Below, piece after piece: positions 28,429 through 36,518 of a stretch of DNA of 49,529 nt (position 1 is its first letter; each line of letters starts with the position of its first letter). A model generated the notes under the pieces. That model was not told the DNA's origin. It saw only the letters and a list, made by a program, of their open reading frames with translations, and searched no databases. Origin of the DNA: Planctomycetota bacterium (GTDB lineage Bacteria; Planctomycetota; UBA1135; UBA2386). The stretch covers positions 1 to 49,529 of the forward strand of contig JAEUHQ010000193.1 in NCBI GenBank assembly GCA_016794565.1, written 5' to 3'. The position numbers and the translations under genes were made by a program.

Positions 28429-29562
28429 ATGCCATCGCTCGTGACCCTCTTGCCGTGGTTGGCGTCGGCCGCGCTGGCGCAGGACCCGCGGCCCGTGCCG
28501 CGGCCGGCGACGAACGAGGAAGCGTGGTTCGACGCAAGGCAGGCCGAAGAGTGCTACCGCGCCGCAGAGCGGGGCCTCGCATGGCTCGCGAAGAACCAGG
28601 GCAAGCGCGGCGCGTGGGCCGGCATCGTCGGCCACAAGTCCCAGGACGACTACATCGAGCTGCCGCAATCGATGCCGGTCGACGCCCAGAGAGTGCAAGG
28701 GCACGGCCACCTCGGCGTCACCGCACTCTGCGGGATGGCTTTCCTCGCCGGGGGCAACCTGCCCGACCGCGGCACGCATCGCGACGTCGTGCGGCGAGTT
28801 CACGACTACCTGGTCGCCCGCGGTCTCGAGAACGGGTTCCTCACCGACGCGGGGACGCGGATGTACAGCCACGCGTTCGCGACGCTGTTCCTCGCCGAGA
28901 TCCACGGCATGGCGGCGACCGACTCCGCGAAGGTCGCACTCGAGCGCGCGGTCAACCTGATCGTCGACAGCCAGAATCAGTACGGTGGCTGGCGCTACAA
29001 CCCGTTCGACCGCGAGATCGACCTCTCGGTCACCGTCTGCCAGGTGCAGGCCCTGCGCGCGGCACGCAACATCGGCATCCGCGTGCCGCCGGAGGCGATC
29101 GACCGCGCGATCGCCTACGTGATGCAGAGCCGCACCAACTCGGGCCGGGAGGCCGGGCTCTTCTACTACAAGATCCACGGGCGCGGCGCGTACACGAAGC
29201 CGAACGAGTACGCGATCAACGCTGCCGCGCTCACGGCCCTCTCGTCGGCCGGCGTGCACGACGAGAACATCGTCGATCCGGTGCTGAGGTTCCTCGAGCG
29301 CGACTACGGCGGCATCGCCGACTACTACCGGTCGCACTTCTACTTCTGGTACGGCAACTACTACGCGGCCCAGGCCTTCTACCAGCACGGCGGGGCCCCT
29401 CTGCGGCGCTACTTCGCGCGGCTCTCGGCCGACCTGCTGGAGTCGCAACAGCCCGACGGTCGGTGGCGCAACGACGTCGGCCCGGGCGACGAAATGGCGA
29501 CCGCGATCGCGTGCATTCTGCTGCAGATGCCAAAGCAGTACCTGCCCATCTTCCAGCGCTGA
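28429..29562 (+). CDS. Exported squalene-cyclase/prenyltransferase-fold protein
   Basis: A 377-residue protein with a signal peptide (MPSLVTLLPWLASAALAQ) and alpha-alpha barrel repeats of the terpene-cyclase fold. QW-like turns are visible in SQNQYGGWRYNPFDREIDL and SQQPDGRWRNDVGPG. The block SVTVCQVQALRAARNIGIRVP is a hallmark of a family common in planctomycetes. The DxDD motif of true squalene cyclases is not seen, and the protein is exported, so terpene cyclisation is unlikely; a structural or binding role is probable. Its start lies 152 bp from the divergent YugP-like gene; that gap should hold both promoters but I see no clear consensus. Confidence 0.8.
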   Translation: MPSLVTLLPWLASAALAQDPRPVPRPATNEEAWFDARQAEECYRAAERGLAWLAKNQGKRGAWAGIVGHKSQDDYIELPQSMPVDAQRVQGHGHLGVTALCGMAFLAGGNLPDRGTHRDVVRRVHDYLVARGLENGFLTDAGTRMYSHAFATLFLAEIHGMAATDSAKVALERAVNLIVDSQNQYGGWRYNPFDREIDLSVTVCQVQALRAARNIGIRVPPEAIDRAIAYVMQSRTNSGREAGLFYYKIHGRGAYTKPNEYAINAAALTALSSAGVHDENIVDPVLRFLERDYGGIADYYRSHFYFWYGNYYAAQAFYQHGGAPLRRYFARLSADLLESQQPDGRWRNDVGPGDEMATAIACILLQMPKQYLPIFQR

Positions 29563-29600
29563 CTTCAGGCTTGATTCCAGCCCCGCTGCGGTGAGGATTC

Positions 29601-29618
29601 GGCCGGTCTCAACCGGTC
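29601..29618 (+). other. Small stem-loop upstream of the beta-barrel gene
   Basis: GGCCGGT and ACCGGTC pair at six of seven positions around a 4-nt loop, ending about 8 nt before the start codon and next to the AGGGAG ribosome binding site of the following gene. It could tune translation or end the preceding transcript; this is only a structural observation. Confidence 0.3.
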
Positions 29619-29625
29619 AGGGAGT

Positions 29626-30723
29626 ATGCGCAACCACCCAGCTCGTTTCGTTCTCGCAGCGTGCGTGACCGCTGCCGCGGCAGCCGCTCAGGCCCCCACG
29701 CTCGACAACAGCAAGTTCCGCGAAGTCGGCACCCAGAACCCCGGCGCCAAGGATCCCGCGCCTGCGAGCGGACGAACGATCGGCGACTACTCGCCGCGGT
29801 ACCAGCCGACGTCGAAGGGCGAGCAGGATCCGGATCTCTACTCCCTGAACCGCCTGTTCAAGGATTCGCACGGCGACTTCATGGCGAAGCGCGAGCGCTA
29901 CGTGGCTCCGATCGAATTGAGCGCGCGTGTGCTGCCGAACCAGCGCATCCAGCACGAGCCGGGCTCGTTCGACCTGTTCGGCTACGACATCGACGTCGAC
30001 TTGCCGGTGCTCGTGTCGACGGACGGCTACCTGAAGTTCGGCGCCTACTACGAGGGCCGCAGCTACACCTTCTCGAGCGCGTTCGGCACGAAGGGCAACG
30101 CCTCCGGCATCGGCGACGAGCAGCTGCACGCAGCCGGCGTACACGTCGGTTTCGGCGTCTTCCTCGACGACAACGTGCTGTTCGAGATGGAGACCTCCCC
30201 CGGCCTGTGGAGCGACTGGGACGACGGCCTGCACCACAAGGACTTCGACTTCCCGTCGAAGGCGCTGTTCACGTTCCACGCGATCGACAACGTCTTCCTG
30301 AAGGTCGGTGCGCGGTACAACCAAGTCTACGAAGACGCGCCGTGGCTCCCCTACCTCGGTGTGAGCTGGCACGTGTTCGACGGCATGCGCTTCGACCTCC
30401 TGGCGCCCGAATACGTCGAACTCTCCCTGTGGCCGAGCGCCAGCACCGGCATCCTGATCGGCGGCGAGGTCACGGGCGCCCAGTACCACGTGCGGACCAC
30501 GGAGGCCACCGGCTCGCAGCGGGCCGACGTGCAGGTCCAGGAGATCATCGCCTACGTCGGACTCGTGCACCGCATGAACGACAACATGTCGCTGCGGGCG
30601 CGCTCGGGCCTCGTCGTCGCCGGCGACTACCACCTGACGACCGGGGCAGCGAGCTTCAACGAAACCGAAGGCGCGCTCGACCAGGGCTTCTTCGCCGAGT
30701 TGTCGTTCGGCATCGACTTCTGA
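29626..30723 (+). CDS. Probable outer-membrane beta-barrel protein
   Basis: A 365-residue exported protein. The signal peptide is residues 1-22 (FVLAACVTAAAAAAQ). After about 85 linker residues the sequence becomes a series of amphipathic strands with alternating aromatic residues (LKFGAYYEGRSYTFSSAF, HVGFGVFLDDNVLFEME, VFLKVGARYNQVYE, FDLLAPEYVELSLWP) and ends in Phe (ELSFGIDF), the C-terminal signature of barrels inserted by the Bam complex. It resembles uncharacterised planctomycete barrel families such as DUF6268, but I am not certain of that name. AGGGAG just before the ATG is a good ribosome binding site. Gene is convergent with arginase across the repeat region. Confidence 0.72.
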   Translation: MRNHPARFVLAACVTAAAAAAQAPTLDNSKFREVGTQNPGAKDPAPASGRTIGDYSPRYQPTSKGEQDPDLYSLNRLFKDSHGDFMAKRERYVAPIELSARVLPNQRIQHEPGSFDLFGYDIDVDLPVLVSTDGYLKFGAYYEGRSYTFSSAFGTKGNASGIGDEQLHAAGVHVGFGVFLDDNVLFEMETSPGLWSDWDDGLHHKDFDFPSKALFTFHAIDNVFLKVGARYNQVYEDAPWLPYLGVSWHVFDGMRFDLLAPEYVELSLWPSASTGILIGGEVTGAQYHVRTTEATGSQRADVQVQEIIAYVGLVHRMNDNMSLRARSGLVVAGDYHLTTGAASFNETEGALDQGFFAELSFGIDF

Positions 30724-30724
30724 G

Positions 30725-30935
30725 ACACCCCGCCCTGCGGGCGCCGTGCCTCAGGATCTCACGGGAGCCGTCGCGACGCGGGGCCACAACACGGGAGAGC
30801 GACGCAGCCAGCCCCGCTGCGACGTCTCCGAACGCCACCCCGCGCGGGCGGCGTGTCTCAGGGTCTCACGGGAGCCGTCGCGACGCGGGGCCACAACACG
30901 GGAGAGCGACGCAGCCAGCCCCGCTGCGACGTCTC
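30725..30935. repeat. Two tandem copies of a 107-bp unit with internal palindrome
   Basis: A 72-bp segment (30757-30828) recurs without mismatch at 30864-30935, a shift of 107 bp. The match continues upstream with a few mismatches and small indels to about 30725. Each copy contains an imperfect inverted repeat (CGTCGCGACGCGGGGC against GCCCCGCTGCGACG) able to form a stem of about 14 bp. The pair sits between the stops of two convergent genes (barrel and arginase), a usual site for REP-like or bidirectional terminator elements. No gene is visible in the 242 bp from 30724 to 30965. Confidence 0.9.
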
Positions 30936-30965
30936 GGGTGAAGCAGTCGCCTCTCGGCCCGCGCG

Positions 30966-31895
30966 CTAGAGAATGCGCTTCCCGAACGCGCTGAGGATCA
31001 CGTCGACCGCGACCTCGCCCGACTGGTTCTTCACGTCGAGGATCGGATTCAGCTCGGTCACTTCGAGGCTCGTCATGCGTCCGCTGTCGCTGACCATCTC
31101 CATGAGAAGATTGGCCTCGCGCCAGCTGATCCCGCCTTTCACCGGCGTTCCGGTTCCGGGCACGTCGCGCGGATCCATGCCGTCGAGGTCGAAGGAGACG
31201 TGGAACCCCGCGGTGCCGTCCGTCGCGTAGCCGATCGCCTCCTGCAGGATCGCCCGGATGCCGCGTTCGTCGACGTCGCGCATCGTGTACGCGTGGATGC
31301 CCGAGCTCTTCACGATCTCGCGCTCGACCTCGTCGATGTCGCGAATCCCGATCAGGCACACGTTGCGGCGTTCGACCTTGGGCCAGAACCCACCCATCTC
31401 GACGAGCCTCGGGTGCCCCATGCCGAGCAACGTCGCGAGCGGCATTCCGTGGATGTTGCCGGTCGGCGAACTCTCGGGAGTGTTCATGTCGCCGTGCGCA
31501 TCGACCCAGACGAGGCCGATGCGCTGGTCCTGGTTGCGAAAGTGCTCCGCGACACCGGACACGGTGCCGATCGCGATGCTGTGGTCTCCGCCGAGCACGA
31601 CCGGCACTTCGCCGGTCTCGAGCGAGCGACGAACACGCAGACGCAGCCGATTGCAGACGTGGTAGATCGGCTCGAGGTAGCGGGCATTCGCAGCGCCCGG
31701 ATCGCGGGTTTCGGGCGCGGGAACGCCGACATCGCCGTCGTCCTCCACGCGGTATCCCAGTTGGCGCAGGCCCTGGCTGACGCCGGCGATCCGGATGGCC
31801 GAAGGCCCCATGTCGACGCCCCGGCGACCGGCGCCGAGGTCCATCGGGACACCGACGAGGCGGATGATCTTCTGCGGGGTCGAGGTCTTGGTCAT
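30966..31895 (-). CDS. rocF: Arginase
   Basis: A 309-residue ureohydrolase that cleaves arginine to ornithine and urea. All binuclear manganese motifs are present: GGDHSIAIG (H105), WVDAHGDMNTP (D132, H134, D136) and SFDLDGMDPRDVPGTGTP. The N-terminal IRLVGVPMDLGAGRRGVDMGPSAIR matches arginase rather than agmatinase (residues GN in SPTGNIHGMPLATLLG support this too). C-terminal VTELNPILD is standard. It provides ornithine or feeds arginine catabolism. The preceding minus-strand gene (SAM hydroxide adenosyltransferase) ends 18 bp beyond its start, so they may be co-transcribed. Confidence 0.94.
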   Translation of the reverse strand: MTKTSTPQKIIRLVGVPMDLGAGRRGVDMGPSAIRIAGVSQGLRQLGYRVEDDGDVGVPAPETRDPGAANARYLEPIYHVCNRLRLRVRRSLETGEVPVVLGGDHSIAIGTVSGVAEHFRNQDQRIGLVWVDAHGDMNTPESSPTGNIHGMPLATLLGMGHPRLVEMGGFWPKVERRNVCLIGIRDIDEVEREIVKSSGIHAYTMRDVDERGIRAILQEAIGYATDGTAGFHVSFDLDGMDPRDVPGTGTPVKGGISWREANLLMEMVSDSGRMTSLEVTELNPILDVKNQSGEVAVDVILSAFGKRIL

Positions 31896-31913
31896 GGCGC
31901 GGGGGCGAAGAGT

Positions 31914-32666
31914 CTACGCGGGGACGAGTTCGATCGGCGCCCCGCGTCCAGTTCCCGTAGCCCTCGCCGCATCGCCGCCGTTCTTCGCGACTTCGAGCAG
32001 ACCGTAGGACCCGACGAGCGCCACCAGCCCGCCCGGCGGTGCATCCGCGTAGGTCCGCACCAGGGGGGCCACCTGTCCACCGACGCGCACGCCCCCCACG
32101 CCGGCCAGACCGGCCGCCGGCACGTTCGTCACCAGGTTGCCGTAGCGATCCACGTGCAGGACCCGCGGGGACCCGTTACCGGTCCGAAGACGCACCGGCT
32201 CGACGACGAGCGGCCCCAGCGACGCGAACCCGTAGCGCCCCGCGGCGAGCCATGCGGCGACCGGCCCCAGGATGTCGCGGCCGTGGAACGTGTTCGACTC
32301 CGGGCGGATGCCGAGATGCGCGACGTCGATCGCACGCACTTCGCCGGTCGCCACCGGCCCGAGAACGCCGTTGTCCGGACCGAGCCAGTACGCGTCGTGA
32401 GCCGCGACTGCGAGAAGGCGTCGCGCGGTACCGACGCCGGGATCGACGACCGCCACGTGCACGGTGCCGGCAGGAAACCGGCCGACCAACGCTCTCACGA
32501 AGAACGCACCGGCCTCGACGTCCTGCGGCGCGACGTCGTGGGTGACGTCGACGATCTGAACCCTGGGCGAAGCCCGCAGCACCGCGCCCTTCATGATGCC
32601 GACGTACGGGTCCGCCAGACCGAAGTCGGTGAGCAGCGCGACGAAGCCGGACGGGCGTGGATGCAT
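31914..32666 (-). CDS. SAM hydroxide adenosyltransferase (DUF62 family)
   Basis: A 250-residue protein of the SAM-dependent fluorinase/chlorinase superfamily. The hydroxide-using branch splits S-adenosylmethionine to adenosine and methionine. The signatures are LLTDFGLADPYVGIMKG, DVTHDVAPQDVEAGAFF, VVDPGVGTARRLLAV (D75, R82 region) and NTFHGRDILGPVAA (H128), the Asp-Arg-His set that marks the hydroxide-using members. C-terminal HVDRYGNLVTNVP closes the adenosine site. The physiological role of this widespread enzyme is still unclear. ATG 32666 was chosen by length and homology. It lies 89 bp downstream of the phosphohexomutase and 18 bp upstream of arginase. Confidence 0.88.
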   Translation of the reverse strand: MHPRPSGFVALLTDFGLADPYVGIMKGAVLRASPRVQIVDVTHDVAPQDVEAGAFFVRALVGRFPAGTVHVAVVDPGVGTARRLLAVAAHDAYWLGPDNGVLGPVATGEVRAIDVAHLGIRPESNTFHGRDILGPVAAWLAAGRYGFASLGPLVVEPVRLRTGNGSPRVLHVDRYGNLVTNVPAAGLAGVGGVRVGGQVAPLVRTYADAPPGGLVALVGSYGLLEVAKNGGDAARATGTGRGAPIELVPA

Positions 32667-32755
32667 GAAGCGGCGAGCGGACACGATCGGCGCGGCGCCC
32701 GCAAGTCGGCGGCGATGCGCTCCCTCGGGAGCGCATGCGGCCAGAGCTGGCGAGA

Positions 32756-34093
32756 TCAGTGGTCGACCGGGTGACCGAGGATCGCGAAAAGCTCGTCGCG
32801 CTTCTGCTCCATCAGCTTCTTCGTGTCGGCCTCGAGACACATGCGCAGGAACGGCTCGGTGTTGCTCGGCCGCACGTTCACCCACCAGCTCGGGTACGTC
32901 ACCGTGACGCCGTCGAGATGGTCGATCTTGCCGTCCTTGAAGGTCGACTCGACCTGCTTCATCAGCGCCGCCTTGTCGGCGACCTTGAAGTTGATCTCGC
33001 CGGTGCCGTGGTACTTGCGGAGTTCGTCGGCAGCGGCCTTCAGCGAACGCTTCTCCTGGCTGAGCTGGTTCATCACCAGGATCGCCGCGAGCACGCCGCA
33101 ATCGGTGTAGTAGTTCTCCGCGAAGTAGAAGTGTCCGGACAGCTCGCCGCCGCCGATGCAGTCCGTGCGGCGCATGGTCTCCTTCATGAACGAGTGGCCG
33201 ACGCGTTCGCGCACCGGACGACCACCCAGCTTCACGATCTCCTCGGGCACGACCTTGCTCGACCGAAGGTCGTAGATGATCCCCTTCTTCGGGTGTCGCT
33301 GCAGCATGCCGCGCGCGAGGATGACGGTGATGAGATCGGCGTGCACCGTGCGCCCCTCTTCGTCGACGAACGCACACCGATCGGCGTCGCCGTCGAACGC
33401 GAGCCCGAGCGGTGCCTTGTGCCTCTTCACCGCCGCACGCAGATCGTCGAGGTTCGACTCCTTGAGCGGGTTCGCCTCGTGGTTGGGGAAGGTGCCGTCG
33501 AGCTTCTCGTAGAGCGGCACGACCTCGAGACCCGGCACCGCCGCGAAGATGGCCGGCGACTCGTTGGCTCCCATGCCGTTCGCGTAGTCGACCACGATCT
33601 TCATCGGTTGGATGCCCTTCGCGAAGCCGGCGATGTGCTTCACCCAGTCGCGCATCTTGTCGACCTGGTCGCGCTTGCCGGCGCGCGCCGCCTTCGGCAG
33701 GTCGGGGCCCGTCACGAGCTTCTCGATGTCCTTGATGCCCGTGTCGCCGGACATGGGCCGTGCCTCCTTCTTGCACAGCTTGAAGCCGATGTACTCCTTC
33801 GGATTGTGCGACGCGGTGACCGCCAGGCCGCCGTCGCACGGGATCGTGCCGATCGCGTAGTACACCATCGGCGTCGATGCGAGCCCGACGTCGACGACAT
33901 CGCAGCCCTGCGACAGCATGCCGTCGATCACGGCATTCTGGATGGAGGGCGCCATCGTACGCATGTCGCGACCGACGACGAGGCGCTTGGCGGACAGGAA
34001 CTTGACCATCGCGGCGCCGATCTTGAACGCGATCTTCTCGTCGATCTGGTCGGGGTATGTGCCGCGGATGTCGTAGGCCTTGAAGATGCTCAC
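32756..34093 (-). CDS. Phosphomannomutase / phosphoglucomutase
   Basis: A 445-residue alpha-D-phosphohexomutase. The active-site phosphoserine lies in AVTASHNPKEYIGFK (S95); the metal loop is LAFDGDADRCAF, the sugar-binding loop GGELSGH, and the phosphate-binding loop VRPSNTEPFLRM. The protein opens with the family start IFKAYDIRGTYPDQ. It interconverts 6- and 1-phosphates of mannose or glucose, supplying precursors for surface polysaccharides and glycans. The start is GTG 34093, overlapping the stop of the threonine aldolase by 4 nt. The family loop GGELSGH is compatible with either mannose or glucose, so I do not assign a gene symbol. Confidence 0.93.
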   Translation of the reverse strand: MSIFKAYDIRGTYPDQIDEKIAFKIGAAMVKFLSAKRLVVGRDMRTMAPSIQNAVIDGMLSQGCDVVDVGLASTPMVYYAIGTIPCDGGLAVTASHNPKEYIGFKLCKKEARPMSGDTGIKDIEKLVTGPDLPKAARAGKRDQVDKMRDWVKHIAGFAKGIQPMKIVVDYANGMGANESPAIFAAVPGLEVVPLYEKLDGTFPNHEANPLKESNLDDLRAAVKRHKAPLGLAFDGDADRCAFVDEEGRTVHADLITVILARGMLQRHPKKGIIYDLRSSKVVPEEIVKLGGRPVRERVGHSFMKETMRRTDCIGGGELSGHFYFAENYYTDCGVLAAILVMNQLSQEKRSLKAAADELRKYHGTGEINFKVADKAALMKQVESTFKDGKIDHLDGVTVTYPSWWVNVRPSNTEPFLRMCLEADTKKLMEQKRDELFAILGHPVDH

Positions 34094-35157
34094 GGGACGA
34101 GTCCTTTCACGGGAGACGAAGAGGGAGTGGCAGCGAACGAACGGCACGCTGCGAGGCAGGCGCGCACACCGGCGTCGTCGACGTCGCGATGGAGCACGAA
34201 GCGAACGCGACGCGGACCCATCGTCGCCGCGAGCACGCCGTGGTCGCGCAGGTGCTCCAGCAGCGGCGCGGGATCGATGCCGACGAGTTCGCACATGACG
34301 ATGTTCGTCTCGACGGACGCGGCGTCGACACGAGCCCACGGCACCTCGGCGAGTCCGCGCGCGAGATCCTTCGCACGTTCGTGGTCGCGGCGCAACAACG
34401 CAGGTCCGTCCCGCAGCGCGATCAGGCCGGCCGCCGCGAGAACGCCCGCCTGGCGCATGCCGCCGCCGAACGCCTTGCGGGCGCGCCGCGCGTCCTTTGC
34501 GAACGCTGCACTGCCCGCGACGAGCGAACCCACCGGAGCGCCGAGCCCCTTGCTCAGGCACAGTGTCGTCGAATCGAGCGCAGCCGCCAGATCGGCCATG
34601 GGGCATCCGAGTGCCACTGCGGCGTTGGCCAGCCGCGCGCCGTCGCAGTGCACGGCGAGCCCATGCTTCTTCGCCGCGGCCGCCAGGGCACCGACTCGGG
34701 CGGCGGACGCGACGCGACCACCGGCGCTGTTGTGCGTGTTCTCCAGGACGAGCAGGCGCGACCGCGGATAGTGCACGTCGTCGGCGCGCACAGCGCCCTC
34801 CACCTGCGACGGCGTCGGGAACCCGTCCTGCGCCGCGAGCGGCTTCACCTGCGTGCCCGACCACCGGGCGATGCCGCCGGCCTCGTTGACGAACACGTGC
34901 GAACGCTCCTCGCAGATCAGCTCGTCGCCCGGGCGGCAATGGAGATGGATCGCGATCTGGTTCGCCATCGTGCCCGAGGGGACGAAGACCGCCGCTTCCT
35001 TGCCGAGGAGCCCGGCACCCTCGGCCTCGAGCTGGCGAACCGTCGGGTCCTCCCCCCACACGTCGTCGCCGACCTCGGCCGACGCCATCGCCGCCCGCAT
35101 CGCCGGCGTCGGGCGCGTCATCGTGTCGCTGCGGAAATCGGCGATCGGCGCGGACAT
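34090..35157 (-). CDS. ltaE: Low-specificity L-threonine aldolase
   Basis: A 355-residue PLP enzyme that cleaves threonine (and allo-threonine) to glycine and acetaldehyde. It begins with ADFRSDTMTRPTPAMRAAM and GDDVWGEDPTVRQLE, both diagnostic. FVPSGTMANQIAI and SHVFVNEAGG bind the cofactor phosphate and ring, D172 in HCDGARLANAA pairs with the PLP nitrogen, and K203 in LSKGLGAPVGS forms the Schiff base. Length is typical. It overlaps the phosphohexomutase start by 4 nt although the functions are not obviously linked. It is divergent from the MFS gene, with 35 bp between their starts. Confidence 0.93.
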   Translation of the reverse strand: MSAPIADFRSDTMTRPTPAMRAAMASAEVGDDVWGEDPTVRQLEAEGAGLLGKEAAVFVPSGTMANQIAIHLHCRPGDELICEERSHVFVNEAGGIARWSGTQVKPLAAQDGFPTPSQVEGAVRADDVHYPRSRLLVLENTHNSAGGRVASAARVGALAAAAKKHGLAVHCDGARLANAAVALGCPMADLAAALDSTTLCLSKGLGAPVGSLVAGSAAFAKDARRARKAFGGGMRQAGVLAAAGLIALRDGPALLRRDHERAKDLARGLAEVPWARVDAASVETNIVMCELVGIDPAPLLEHLRDHGVLAATMGPRRVRFVLHRDVDDAGVRACLAACRSFAATPSSSPVKGLVP

Positions 35158-35192
35158 TCGGGGATGGCTGAGGATGCCCGAGGAGACGCCGA

Positions 35193-36509
35193 TTGCAAGG
35201 CGGCGAGCCCGCGGCTTCTCCGTTGCGGGGCAGCGGGCGCCGCGCCAACCTGCCCGGCTTGTCGCCCCTCGATCGGCAGCTGCGGCTCCTTCGCGCGTAT
35301 GCGCTGCTCACGTACCCGTTCGCGTGCGTGCCGTTCCTGTTCCTCTGGTTCCATCGGCACGGGATGGACGAAGGCGACTACGGCGAGATCGTCGGCGCGT
35401 ACTACCTCGCGATGTTCCTGGCCGAGGTGCCGACGGGCGTGCTCGCAGATCGCTTCGGCTGCAAACGCATGCTCGTGTTCGGCCCGCTGCTGCTGGCGGC
35501 AGGTTTCGGGCTGCTTCTCGGTGCACCCGGCTACGCCGGTTTCGTCGCCGGCGAAGTGCTGCTCGGACTCGGCCATGCGGTGCTCTCGGGCCCTCCGTCG
35601 ACGATCCTGTACGAGACGCTGCGCGAGCACGGCGAACAGCGCCGCTACCTCGCCGAGGAATCGCGCATGCACGCACGGCGCCTGCTCGGCACCGGCGGCT
35701 CGTTCCTCCTCGGCGGCACGCTCGCACGCATCGGGGCTCCGAGCGGCGACGCCTGGCACCTCACCATCGCCGCCACGTGTGTGCTGTGCGCCGGCGCCGC
35801 CGTCGTCGCCATGCGTCTCGCGCCGGAACCAGCTCGCGGTGTGTTCCGGGTCCGCAAGTTCTTCGCGGAGCTGAGGACCGACCTCACACGACCACCGCTG
35901 ATCTGGCTGCTCTCGTACTGGGCGGTGCTGTTCACGCTGCTGCGGTACCCGTTCCACAACTACCAGCCGTGGCTGCGCGCCGCGGGCTCGATCGAACCGC
36001 TGCTCCTCGACCCGCTCTTCGTCGGCGCGCTTTTCGCTGCGATGAACTTCGCCGCCGCACCGCTCAGTTCGGCGGTGCCCCGCCTCGTGCACCGCCTGGG
36101 CCGGCGCCCGCTCTTCTGGGCGATGCCGCTCGTCCTGTGCGCGTCGCTCGTCGTGATGGCCTGGGAACGTCACGCCGCGGAGGCAGGCACGGGATCGCGC
36201 GCCCTCGCGTGGCTCGCGGTGGCGATGTTCTTCGTGCAGCAGGTGCCGTTCGGCATGCACATGGCGCTCCTGCAGGACTTCGTGAACCACCGCATCGGGC
36301 CGGCGGCACGCACGACCGTGTTGTCGGCCGTGTCGTTGGTGGCGCGAAGTTGCTACGCGGTGTGCAACGTGGCCCTCTTCCACGCGCAGCTCGGCCACGG
36401 CATGGCATGGACCCTCTGGTGGACCGGAGTCGCCGGCGCTGCCGCAACCGCGATCGTCCTGTGGATCCGCCCACGCGGTGTGCTGCGGGGCGAGACGCCG
36501 ATCGCGTGA
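35193..36509 (+). CDS. Major facilitator superfamily transporter
   Basis: A 438-residue membrane protein with about 12 hydrophobic segments. The MFS motif A between helices 2 and 3 is GVLADRFGCKRMLVFGPLLL, and LAEVPTGVL precedes it. The start is TTG 35193, with an AGGAG sequence 7 nt upstream (35181-35185); no ATG exists before the first membrane helix, and an in-frame stop lies just upstream of the TTG. A long hydrophilic loop around residues 215-245 separates the halves. The substrate cannot be read from sequence. It is divergent from the threonine aldolase and convergent with the HEAT-VWA gene, 9 bp apart. Confidence 0.85.
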   Translation: MQGGEPAASPLRGSGRRANLPGLSPLDRQLRLLRAYALLTYPFACVPFLFLWFHRHGMDEGDYGEIVGAYYLAMFLAEVPTGVLADRFGCKRMLVFGPLLLAAGFGLLLGAPGYAGFVAGEVLLGLGHAVLSGPPSTILYETLREHGEQRRYLAEESRMHARRLLGTGGSFLLGGTLARIGAPSGDAWHLTIAATCVLCAGAAVVAMRLAPEPARGVFRVRKFFAELRTDLTRPPLIWLLSYWAVLFTLLRYPFHNYQPWLRAAGSIEPLLLDPLFVGALFAAMNFAAAPLSSAVPRLVHRLGRRPLFWAMPLVLCASLVVMAWERHAAEAGTGSRALAWLAVAMFFVQQVPFGMHMALLQDFVNHRIGPAARTTVLSAVSLVARSCYAVCNVALFHAQLGHGMAWTLWWTGVAGAAATAIVLWIRPRGVLRGETPIA

Positions 36510-36518
36510 GCGCGCGCG

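Noticed and set aside
28429..29562. Squalene-hopene cyclase
   Set aside because: It is exported, too short (377 residues) and lacks the DxDD motif.
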